DNA of 22,320 nucleotides. Source: Lachnospiraceae bacterium UBA3863. Lineage in GTDB: Bacteria; Bacillota; Clostridia; Lachnospirales; Lachnospiraceae. The position numbers and the translations under genes were made by a program. The stretch's first letter is position 1; every line of letters starts with the position of its first letter. The notes under the pieces were generated by a model that was not told where the DNA came from, ran no database searches, and saw only the letters and a list, made by a program, of their open reading frames with translations. Below, one piece after another: positions 5,303 through 13,040 of this stretch. Location: positions 1-22,320 of the forward strand of contig DGGX01000177.1 in assembly GCA_002392385.1 (NCBI GenBank). Direction: 5' to 3'.

Positions 5303-8152
5303 ATGGCTGACATGGAAGTCGGAAAGGTATCGCTGGGCGTCGAGATTGAGGGTCAGTCCATTAGGGAACAGGCGCCTGAGTTTGAGAAAGCCGCCGAAGA
5401 GGTCGGCAAAAAGGGCGGAGAATCCCTGAACAAGGGAATGCGCGACAAGGTCAAGGAAGGCAGCAAAGGCCTCTCGAACGAGTTCGCAAAATCCGGATCC
5501 AACGCTGGCGGCTCTTTTCTGTCCAAGCTGAAATCTGTTTTTGGCTCCGGCGGCAAGGCTCTCATAAAGATGGGCGCCGAGCTGGCCGCCGGCATGGCTG
5601 CGGCCTTCGCAGCAAAGAAGATCTTTAACTTCGCGAAAGAAGCGATCGCTGCCGGCTCTGATCTTGAGGAGGTACAGAACGTCGTAGACGTCACCTTCGG
5701 CAAGATGAATAAAACGGTCGATGAGTTCGCTCAAAATGCGGCGACTACGATCGGTATGTCCGAGAAGGTCGCCAAGCAGTACATGGGAACCTTCGGCGCC
5801 ATGGGCAAGGCTTTCGGCTTCGGTCAGCAGGAAGTCTATGACATGAGCAAGGCGCTCACAGAGCTCACAGGCGATGTGGCGTCTTTCTATAACCTGGACC
5901 AGCAGGAGGCTTTTGACAAGCTGAAAGCTGTATTCACAGGGGAGACAGAAGGGCTGAAGAGCCTCGGCGTCGTGATGACGCAGAACGCGCTCGACTCCTT
6001 TGCCATGGCAAATGGCTTCGGCAAGGTCACGGCCCAGATGTCCGAGGCTGAAAAGGTCTCCCTGCGGTATCAGTTCGTTCTGGCCAAGCTGAACGATGCA
6101 TCCGGAGACTTCTCCAGGACATCGACAGGTTGGGCAAATCAGACGCGGATGCTGACCCTGCAGTTTGAATCCCTGAAGGCGGCAATCGGGCAGGGACTGA
6201 TCGCCGCTCTCGGGCCTGCCATCCAGGCGTTGAACCGCTTTATGGGCGTTCTGGTAAAGGCAGCCAATGCCTTTAAGAACTTCATGCAGGCTCTGTTTGG
6301 CACGTCTGCAGGTGCTGCCGAAATGGGCGGTGCAGTGACAGGCGCGCTTTCCGACATCACTGATACGTCCGCAGATGCAATCAACGGCATTACCGGCGTC
6401 GGCAGTGCCGCGTCTGGAGCGGCGAAAAGAGCCAAGAAGGCAGCACAAGATCTCCGGAGGACGCTGGAAGGCTTTGACCAGATCACGAAAATCCAGGACG
6501 ATACCAGTGCAGCCGGAGCGTCAGCCGGGGCGGGAGGAACCGGCGGGGCCGGTACTGCAGCGGCTGGTATTGACGCAGAAGCATTCCAGTCCGAAGCCGG
6601 GGCCGTGTCAGCTGCAGCATCGTCACTTGCGGACAAAATCAGAGGTTTCGCAGAGAAAATAAAAGAACACCTAGACGGCATCAAAGAATACTGGTCAGGA
6701 TGGTTTGACCGTCATATCAGGCCGACGATCGAGAGCATGAAAGAAACCTGGACGGTTTGTGTTCAAAACGTAAGGGACGGATACGATAAATACCTGAAGC
6801 CTACTCTCGACAGATTGAAAGAAGTTTGGGGCGATGTGATTACAGGCCACGTTGTCCCGGCTGTTGAAAAATTTGGAGATATTGTCAATAAGTATTGGGA
6901 GAAGGTATTTAAACCTGTTATCTCATCGCTCAGTGAACTGTTAATGCCCGTTCTGTCAGTGCTCGTAGATATGATAGGGACTTCACTTGCGGGCTCAGTG
7001 ACGGTGTGTGCGGATCTGTTTAATGGTTTTCTGACTGTGGTAGATAGCATCATAGAATCCATGGGATGGCTGATAGAGAAGATCCAGACTGCCCTCGACT
7101 GGTTTAAGAAACTGCCCGCTGTAAGAGACTTTTTTGACGGTCTCGGGGAAGCATTCAGTGATTCCGGAACCGGGAAAGGGATCTTTGATGGACTTGAAAA
7201 GTCTCTGAACGCTTTTAAAGGCAACGAAATACTTGACGGGCTAAGTAATCTGCTTTCCCCGAGTAACACCGAGATAACAAAAACTATTAACCTGAAAAAG
7301 GGCGCGTGGACAGAAGATGCCTTCAAAGCTTCTCAGCTTGAAGAAGGATCGGTGGCCCGTACGCTGTCGCAGACTGTAGCAAAAAGCAGCTGGTCAGGCG
7401 ATGCTTGGAGCGCCGCTCAAAAGGGAAAGGCTACTGTAAAGCGGAAGCTTGAACAGACTGTAAAAAAAGGAAGCTGGAGCAGTGAGGCGTATACCGCTTC
7501 AAAAAACAAAGGCGGAACTGTAACAAGAGTTCTTAAGGTAACAGCTTCTGTGGCCAATAATGTCAATAATGCTGCAAAGAAGGTTCTGCGGGCAGCAGGA
7601 TTCAATGTGGCTAAGGGCGGCATCATTAAAAACGGAAGGGTTAATTATTTCGCTTCTGGTGGAAGCATTACCGGGAACGGCAGACCCTCGTGGTGGAATG
7701 GCATCAATAAATATGCTGAAGGAACCAGTCAGGCCCATGGAACAATGTTCCTGGCTGGAGAAAATGGTGCTGAAATTGTTGGAAATGTAAATGGCGCTAC
7801 AGAGGTCCTGAATAAGAGTCAGATCGCCGCCTCTGTCGCATCAGGTGTAGCCAGGGTGATTTCGCGCGCAGGATCCTTCGATTCATCTGTCTTGGTCCCG
7901 CATCTGGCTGTTATAGAGAGTCATGCGGCGCGACAGACTGCCTCTTTAGAAGCAATGGCTGCAAGAGTGGCCTCAGCGTCAGAAGGTGGAAACATTAGGG
8001 AAGCAATATCGCTCCTGAGGGATATACTTGTGGTTTTGAACATAATTTCAAATCAGCCTATATACCTGGACGGCCAGGATATTAGGAAGCGTATTGTAAA
8101 TCTGATCAATGCTCATACTCAGGCTACAGGACGCTGCGAGATCGTTGTTTAA
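5303..8152 (+). CDS. Tape measure protein
   Basis: This 949-residue protein sets tail length and carries regions that pass into the cell envelope at DNA entry. ATG 5303 is used since AGGTGA lies 5 bases before it; the frame's GTG at 5294 is part of that ribosome site. A hydrophobic, Ala-rich segment (about 86-110) precedes a TP901-type tape-measure core (about residues 115-300: VDVTFGKMNKTVDEFAQNAA, then MSKALTELTGDVASFYNLDQ). A Gly/Ala linker (about 400-430) follows, then helical regions, and three exact 28-residue repeats with Trp at 669, 697 and 725. The end has ENGAEIVGNVNGATEVLNKS, a common tape-measure tail. At 0.15 nm per residue the tail would be about 140 nm. GC falls from about 58 per cent (5581-5640) to about 40 in 6841-7560, suggesting a recombined C-terminal half. 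Confidence 0.9.
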   Translation: MADMEVGKVSLGVEIEGQSIREQAPEFEKAAEEVGKKGGESLNKGMRDKVKEGSKGLSNEFAKSGSNAGGSFLSKLKSVFGSGGKALIKMGAELAAGMAAAFAAKKIFNFAKEAIAAGSDLEEVQNVVDVTFGKMNKTVDEFAQNAATTIGMSEKVAKQYMGTFGAMGKAFGFGQQEVYDMSKALTELTGDVASFYNLDQQEAFDKLKAVFTGETEGLKSLGVVMTQNALDSFAMANGFGKVTAQMSEAEKVSLRYQFVLAKLNDASGDFSRTSTGWANQTRMLTLQFESLKAAIGQGLIAALGPAIQALNRFMGVLVKAANAFKNFMQALFGTSAGAAEMGGAVTGALSDITDTSADAINGITGVGSAASGAAKRAKKAAQDLRRTLEGFDQITKIQDDTSAAGASAGAGGTGGAGTAAAGIDAEAFQSEAGAVSAAASSLADKIRGFAEKIKEHLDGIKEYWSGWFDRHIRPTIESMKETWTVCVQNVRDGYDKYLKPTLDRLKEVWGDVITGHVVPAVEKFGDIVNKYWEKVFKPVISSLSELLMPVLSVLVDMIGTSLAGSVTVCADLFNGFLTVVDSIIESMGWLIEKIQTALDWFKKLPAVRDFFDGLGEAFSDSGTGKGIFDGLEKSLNAFKGNEILDGLSNLLSPSNTEITKTINLKKGAWTEDAFKASQLEEGSVARTLSQTVAKSSWSGDAWSAAQKGKATVKRKLEQTVKKGSWSSEAYTASKNKGGTVTRVLKVTASVANNVNNAAKKVLRAAGFNVAKGGIIKNGRVNYFASGGSITGNGRPSWWNGINKYAEGTSQAHGTMFLAGENGAEIVGNVNGATEVLNKSQIAASVASGVARVISRAGSFDSSVLVPHLAVIESHAARQTASLEAMAARVASASEGGNIREAISLLRDILVVLNIISNQPIYLDGQDIRKRIVNLINAHTQATGRCEIVV
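7295..7546 (+). repeat. Three 28-residue (84-bp) repeats in the tape measure
   Basis: Units begin around KKGAWTEDAF, AKSSWSGDAW and KKGSWSSEAY, with W at residues 669, 697 and 725 (codons at 7307, 7391, 7475), so the period is exactly 84 bases. Each continues xAxxxxGxVxRxLxxTV. The nucleotide identity is modest, so the units are old or functionally constrained. Confidence 0.8.
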
Positions 8153-8162
8153 GGAGAAAAGC

Positions 8163-8513
8163 ATGGTATCGATTCTGGCTAATGGTGTAATTCTTCCGTC
8201 ACCGATAGAGGTGACCACTACCGATGAGGTTATCTGGTCCTCAAACACTGGAAGATCCACGACAGGCAAGATGATTGGAGATGTGGTCGCTCAGAAACAG
8301 ACATTTGAGATTAAGTGGGGCGTGCTTACAGAAACAGAGTACCAGCTGATCCGGTCAAGTATTCGATCCGGCTTTCATCCGTTTACGCTCAATATCGATG
8401 GAACCGAAGCAACAATAACATCCTATCGAGGGAATATAGTAAGCTCTATCCTGGGAACTCACGGAGGCGTGACGTATCGCAAAGATGCATCTGTCACTAT
8501 AATTCAGCAATAA
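8163..8513 (+). CDS. Small tail protein (DUF6711-like)
   Basis: A 116-residue, strand-rich protein between the tape measure and tail-tip genes. ILANGVILPSPIEV, then KMIGDVVAQKQTFEIKWGVL and TETEYQLI, resemble small tail proteins (DUF6711-like) found in this place in Gram-positive siphophages lacking a full-size Dit. It may form the distal-tail ring in reduced form. AAGGAG is 6 bases before ATG 8163; the upstream in-frame stretch overlaps the tape measure and is not needed. Confidence 0.65.
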   Translation: MVSILANGVILPSPIEVTTTDEVIWSSNTGRSTTGKMIGDVVAQKQTFEIKWGVLTETEYQLIRSSIRSGFHPFTLNIDGTEATITSYRGNIVSSILGTHGGVTYRKDASVTIIQQ

Positions 8514-8522
8514 GGGGCTAGT

Positions 8523-11363
8523 ATGATCAATTCGAGTACAGCTTTTGCCGGGGAGATTGAAAAATCTTCCCGGTCTTTTGACGTAAAGATATATAACGAC
8601 AATCTGGATGTGAGTGGCAGCATTAAGAGCGTTGCCGTTCATCTTGGATCCTGCGGCGGTCAGACCTTTATGACGGGGGTAATCTACGCCAGTTATATTG
8701 AGGTTACGTTGAGCGAAATGGTGACAGCCCTGCAGGGTCTGGAGCTGCGACTGGATGTCGGAGTGTTAGTTAATGACACCTATGATTATATTACGCTCGG
8801 TTACTTCACGTGCGGTGCGCCCGAGACGTCTGAAAATCAGACCTCGTTTACCGCTCAGGGAAGGATTGGCTCAAAATTTGAAGGAACATTTATCCCTCCT
8901 GCCGGACAAACGCTTTCCGATATTGCAGCGGCCCTTACTTCTCAAACCGGGGTCAGCGTGACTTTTGCGCCGGAAATTGATGCCGCTGGCGAGATCACCG
9001 GGGAGATGACAGGTCTGACTTGTAGAGACGCGCTGGAGATTTTGGCGGGGGCTGTAGGTGGGTATGCTACGGAAACGGCCACAGGAAGCGTTTGGGTCGG
9101 TAGATATACTGACGTCGCCACCAAGATAGTAGATGGTGATGTAATGAGAGATCTTCCGACCTCTAATGACTATGATTTTACGATCAGTGGCGTACGTGTG
9201 ATAGTATCACCGGAAATAGAGAATGAAGATGGTTCTGTTACTCCAGCTGTCTATTATGAAGCTGGTGAAGACATTAACGTGGAGATCGAAAATGAGCATA
9301 TGACAGAGAGCCTGTTTAATCAGATGTCAGAAGCACTGATTGGGCTGACGTACAGGCCATCCACAGTAAACCTGGCCTTAGGAGATCCCCGCGTAGAAGC
9401 TACAGATGTTCTGCAGGTAGAAGCCGGGAATTTGACAATTATCGTACCATGCATGTCCATTGTGCATACTTTTGACGGAGGCTGGCAGACGCAGGTAATT
9501 GCTCCTGGTCCGGAAGAAGTGGGATTTATCCTGGGCGCGACCGGCAGGGCTGTAAAGGCAGCATATGACAAGAGCATTCAGGCGCAGACTGCTGCGATGA
9601 GGGCTGTCACAGCTGCCAACGGAAAGAACAGAATCTTTCACCGGGCATCCGCTCCCGACCCTTCAGTCGGACTTCAGACAGGTGATACCTGGTTTGATAC
9701 AGACGATGGATACAAGATGTATACGTGGTCCGGTTCGTCGTGGACAGCAGAAACCTTTGGCACAAATGCCATATCAGATCTGGCTGTTACTAATGCCAAA
9801 ATCGCAGATGCGACGATTCAGAGCGCAAAGATTGCTCAACTGGATGCCGGGAAAATCACTACGGGTGATCTGTCCACCATCAACATCCAGGGGCCGAACG
9901 AGAATACATTCTGGAATCTGTCTTCGGGTGAGTGGCAGTCACATGGGGAAGAAATAGCGGAAAACGACTTCCGTGGCATTTCGTGGCTCCAGAAGACAGA
10001 CGTCAACATCAAAGATGGCGTTCTTGAGGTAAAGGGAGAGCATGAGAATGTCTGGGATTCCTACTCTGACCTTGTCCCTACGAAGAAGACCTCTTATATG
10101 CAAGCGGGTATAGACGAGACTTCCATTTTCGACCCTACACTTGTAGGGGGTATGGAAGATGTTGAGCCGTACGGTTATGCGGGTATCCGGCTTGAAGGCG
10201 ACACTTACAGGACATTCGGTCTGTACAAGACAACGCTCTCCAACAGCGACGAGAGGACCGACGGCAGAACACGGGAAGATGTTTGCTATGTTCGCCCGTA
10301 TGTAACCATCGGCCCAGAAGGGATGCACTTTTCCTGTGACTTCGGAGATACTTTCGGAGCGGCGAATCACAACTACCTCAAGTACGCACTGTCCGATGAC
10401 ACGTCTACCACACCAACAGAGTGGACCCTCCGCAAGGCGATGATAGAGTACCTCAAGGAGAATACGTCCGAGGCGGAGAATAAATACGTTTGGATCATGG
10501 ACGATACAGGGTCGAGTGACCCGATGTATTCGTACTGCGACACAGTATATGATGTCACAATATCCCCCGCCGATAATCTGGATGCCGCCTATGTGAACTA
10601 CGAAGCGGCTTGCACTTATGCATACGGAATCTCTTCGTCCACAACCGCACAACCTACGGAATGGATGACAGAGGGCGAGATATGGCAGTACCTGTCGGAC
10701 CATACCACGGCGGCGAATAACAAGTACGTTTGGGCAAGGGCAGACTACTGGTGGAGAGAAGACCGCTATCAGTACACCTATAACAAGTTTCTTGCCTCTG
10801 AGTACCAAGAGACCTACGATATTCCGAACCTGTCTGAGGCGCTGATAACTCCTGCCTACAATGACATGGACATTGCCGCAGGTAACTCCAGTATGGATTC
10901 TGCGCTACTGTTCAACAACCGCTTCAAGACGGTCAGCGAAACAGTATCTGGTGAACAAGTACAGCACAGAGAGTATAACGAACCAGACTATGAGATGGCC
11001 CCGGACAGTGCAGTGTGGCCCTACAAGCCGGGAGACACGGTTGAGTGGAATGATACAATGACCTTCACTGGCAGATTCTTCAACAGCCGTAAGGACATTA
11101 AGTTCATCATTCCGCTGACGAAGCCTGTGTCCGACTACGTACAGACTGCCACATTTACAGGCTACCTTCAGTTTATCAATGTCAACGGAACGACGTTGAC
11201 CGTCAATGCAGACGTTCCAAACAATGGCGTGTCTATCTTACGATGCGCACCGTCACCCGTAGGCATAGATATCTGGATGCGATGGTCAACAGCATTCAGT
11301 AGCGGGGCTACCAATTCAGCCTGTACGATTCACTTCTCAAACTGGGGCATCATATTCTCATAA
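8523..11363 (+). CDS. Tail-tip / baseplate hub and receptor-binding fibre protein
   Basis: This 946-residue protein combines a tail-tip hub and a fibre. Residues 1-350 resemble a hub domain of gp27/Tal type (LDVGVLVNDTYDYITLGYF, then LEILAGAVGGYATETATGSV). A GDTWFDTDDGYKMYTWSGSS segment, common in Gram-positive phage tail proteins, comes before the hinge at 415-448 (SDLAVTNAKIADATIQSAKI), an NAKI-type helical stalk. The fibre part has two related units at about 617-676 and 697-757, both with PTEW ... NKYVW, and a beta-rich end (about 850-946) that could bind the cell surface. No catalytic motif is recognised. No separate Dit, receptor-binding or baseplate genes follow, so this may be the main host-recognition protein. 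Confidence 0.75.
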   Translation: MINSSTAFAGEIEKSSRSFDVKIYNDNLDVSGSIKSVAVHLGSCGGQTFMTGVIYASYIEVTLSEMVTALQGLELRLDVGVLVNDTYDYITLGYFTCGAPETSENQTSFTAQGRIGSKFEGTFIPPAGQTLSDIAAALTSQTGVSVTFAPEIDAAGEITGEMTGLTCRDALEILAGAVGGYATETATGSVWVGRYTDVATKIVDGDVMRDLPTSNDYDFTISGVRVIVSPEIENEDGSVTPAVYYEAGEDINVEIENEHMTESLFNQMSEALIGLTYRPSTVNLALGDPRVEATDVLQVEAGNLTIIVPCMSIVHTFDGGWQTQVIAPGPEEVGFILGATGRAVKAAYDKSIQAQTAAMRAVTAANGKNRIFHRASAPDPSVGLQTGDTWFDTDDGYKMYTWSGSSWTAETFGTNAISDLAVTNAKIADATIQSAKIAQLDAGKITTGDLSTINIQGPNENTFWNLSSGEWQSHGEEIAENDFRGISWLQKTDVNIKDGVLEVKGEHENVWDSYSDLVPTKKTSYMQAGIDETSIFDPTLVGGMEDVEPYGYAGIRLEGDTYRTFGLYKTTLSNSDERTDGRTREDVCYVRPYVTIGPEGMHFSCDFGDTFGAANHNYLKYALSDDTSTTPTEWTLRKAMIEYLKENTSEAENKYVWIMDDTGSSDPMYSYCDTVYDVTISPADNLDAAYVNYEAACTYAYGISSSTTAQPTEWMTEGEIWQYLSDHTTAANNKYVWARADYWWREDRYQYTYNKFLASEYQETYDIPNLSEALITPAYNDMDIAAGNSSMDSALLFNNRFKTVSETVSGEQVQHREYNEPDYEMAPDSAVWPYKPGDTVEWNDTMTFTGRFFNSRKDIKFIIPLTKPVSDYVQTATFTGYLQFINVNGTTLTVNADVPNNGVSILRCAPSPVGIDIWMRWSTAFSSGATNSACTIHFSNWGIIFS

Positions 11364-11376
11364 GGAGGACCGACCA

Positions 11377-11718
11377 ATGGACATTATGGAACTTATCAAG
11401 CAGCTCGTCATCATCGCCGTGGCGGTCCTCGGATCCAATGGACTCTGGGCGTACATTCAGAGCAAGTCAACCGCTAAAACAGCCCGGGACAGGATGGTGC
11501 TCGGCCTCGGCCACGCGGAGATCTTCAGGCTGGCAGGGCAGTACTTGCGAAGAGGAGCCATCACCACAGACGAGCTGGAGGACTTGGATAAATACCTGTA
11601 CAAGCCCTACAGCGAGCTGGGTGGGAACGGGACAGCGGCGGCCATGGTAGAGCAGTGCCGAAAGCTCCCGATCATCACGGCGACACAGGCCGCCAGAAAG
11701 GACGCAGAGAATGAGTAA
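11377..11718 (+). CDS. Phage membrane protein with N-terminal anchor (lysis region)
   Basis: A 113-residue protein with one hydrophobic helix at about residues 6-27 (LVIIAVAVLGSNGLWAYI), then a soluble domain with LGHAEIFRLAGQYLRRGAIT, DELEDLDKYLYKPYSELGGN and GTAAAMVEQCRKLP. Proteins with this one-helix design and the Y-K-P-Y-x-x-L-G-G-N-G-T motif are frequent before the holin in Clostridia prophages. It may be a second holin-like or a pinholin/antiholin factor; nothing in the sequence decides this. AAGGAGG precedes the ATG; the holin gene overlaps by 8 bases. Confidence 0.7.
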   Translation: MDIMELIKQLVIIAVAVLGSNGLWAYIQSKSTAKTARDRMVLGLGHAEIFRLAGQYLRRGAITTDELEDLDKYLYKPYSELGGNGTAAAMVEQCRKLPIITATQAARKDAENE

Positions 11719-11959
11719 GGAAGACATCATCAGAAAGCTCACCAGTAGGAAGTTCTGGATGGCGGTCTGTGGCTTTGTGGCCCTCGTCGCCGTCGCCTGC
11801 GGAGCCACGGAAGATACGGCCGCGCAGATCATCGATATCATCATGGCGGGAGCGGTCGTCCTCGGATACATCCTCGGAGAGGGTCTGGTCGACGCCGCAC
11901 GGATCAGAGGAGAGTCTTATGAATATCTGGACACAGCAGCAGAAGAAGACGATCAGTGA
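11711..11959 (+). CDS. Holin
   Basis: An 82-residue membrane protein with two hydrophobic helices (about 15-30 and 43-59, IIDIIMAGAVVLGYILGEGL). It has a positively charged N-terminus (KLTSRKFW) and an acidic tail. LTSRKFW and YILGEGLVDA are common in the holins of Gram-positive phages. It would open the cytoplasmic membrane at lysis time so that the endolysins can pass. The gene begins in the end of the previous gene and overlaps the first endolysin by 41 bases, whose ribosome site is inside it. Confidence 0.8.
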   Translation: MSKEDIIRKLTSRKFWMAVCGFVALVAVACGATEDTAAQIIDIIMAGAVVLGYILGEGLVDAARIRGESYEYLDTAAEEDDQ

Positions 11960-13040
11960 TCACTGTCGAGACTTCACTGCTGACACCTACACCGCATACA
12001 TGAAGAAGGCCGGGGGCTACGACGCATACGTCAAGGCCCTCGGTTTTGCCATTCCTACCGGGACCTGCAAGAAGCTGTCTGCATTCAGGCAGGCATGCGG
12101 AGCCATGACCGGGAACATGGCTGTCTGGGGGATCGACTACTCCAGCAGCAATGACGGATCCGGTCATTACTACCGCTGGGGTAACGGATCCTCCGACGCT
12201 TTCCGCAGGACCGGCAAGGGCAAGTGCAAGGGCGGCACCCTGAAGGCCATCCTGAACGATCCCGCCGTTGTCACGACAAACTGCAACTACGGCGTGAACA
12301 CGCTCCTGAGGGCGCTCGGGCTGTACAAGACAGCCTCCGAGAACTTCATTACATGGGCCACACGGTACGGCCATCCGGTGACGGCCAAGAAGGACCTGCG
12401 TCCGGGAGACATGGTCCATTTTTTCAATCAGCCGGTCAGAGACAGGGCGAAGCCCTCGACTTGGAAGGGGAAGGGCTGGAAGCATATCGCCATCGTCTAT
12501 GCCGTGGAGAACGGGAAGATCTGGCTCGTGGACTTCGGGAGCCGCTTCATAAAGAGCAAAAACCCGCTCCACTACATGCCTGTAGACACGTCTTCCCTCG
12601 CAGGAGGCGAGTATACAGGTTACTGGACAGCGGTCCACGCTTTCGATCTGGAGGACGACACAGTGAGAGAGAAGACGACAGAAGACATAGCAGTCGAGTT
12701 GAAAAGGGCCATGGAGGCATGGAACGCCGTCAAGCGCAAGGAGTACGGAGAGGAGGTCTACAGCATGGCACAGGGCTACATGATCAACCGGGATGCTTAT
12801 CTCCGCGCAGCCGCCGACTATGTCCTCGATGAATTTGCCGGTAAAGGCGAAGCCCGTAAAGCATTCTTCGGCGATGACTATGATGATGTCCAAGCCAAGG
12901 TCATGTGGGTCATCCAAGCTGCTAAGGATGTCGTAGCCGGTAAGTATGGCAACGATGAGGAGCGGAGTGCCAAACTCTGCGCAGACTGGCAGGTCGTGCA
13001 GAACGAGGTCAACCGTATGAAGAAGCGGGGAGAGTTCTGA
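11919..13040 (+). CDS. Endolysin 1: NlpC/P60-like cysteine peptidase with Cpl-7 (CW_7) binding domain
   Basis: A 373-residue lysin. The N-terminal part (about 1-250) has T-N-C122-N-Y-G, a D-L-R-P-G-D-M-V-H element, K-H189-I-A-I-V and a nearby D205, the C/H/D order of NlpC/P60-type peptidases that cut peptidoglycan peptides. Residues about 333-371 (VVAGKYGNDEERSAKL, then VQNEVNRM) match the CW_7 cell-wall-binding repeat of Cpl-7. The middle (about 265-330) is helical. ATG 11919 is chosen from AGGAG at 11908-11912; an upstream in-frame extension would lie wholly inside the holin. There is no signal peptide, so export relies on the holin. The stop overlaps the next ATG (TGATG). Confidence 0.75.
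   Translation: MNIWTQQQKKTISDHCRDFTADTYTAYMKKAGGYDAYVKALGFAIPTGTCKKLSAFRQACGAMTGNMAVWGIDYSSSNDGSGHYYRWGNGSSDAFRRTGKGKCKGGTLKAILNDPAVVTTNCNYGVNTLLRALGLYKTASENFITWATRYGHPVTAKKDLRPGDMVHFFNQPVRDRAKPSTWKGKGWKHIAIVYAVENGKIWLVDFGSRFIKSKNPLHYMPVDTSSLAGGEYTGYWTAVHAFDLEDDTVREKTTEDIAVELKRAMEAWNAVKRKEYGEEVYSMAQGYMINRDAYLRAAADYVLDEFAGKGEARKAFFGDDYDDVQAKVMWVIQAAKDVVAGKYGNDEERSAKLCADWQVVQNEVNRMKKRGEF

Noticed and set aside
5090..6448. A 452-codon minus-strand frame over the tape measure start
   Set aside because: Antisense shadow; Cys/His/Leu-rich without a recognisable domain, and no ribosome site support.
10133..10148. Hairpin CCCTACA-CT-TGTAGGG inside the tail fibre gene
   Set aside because: Short hairpin within a coding frame with no T-run or neighbouring signal; probably chance.
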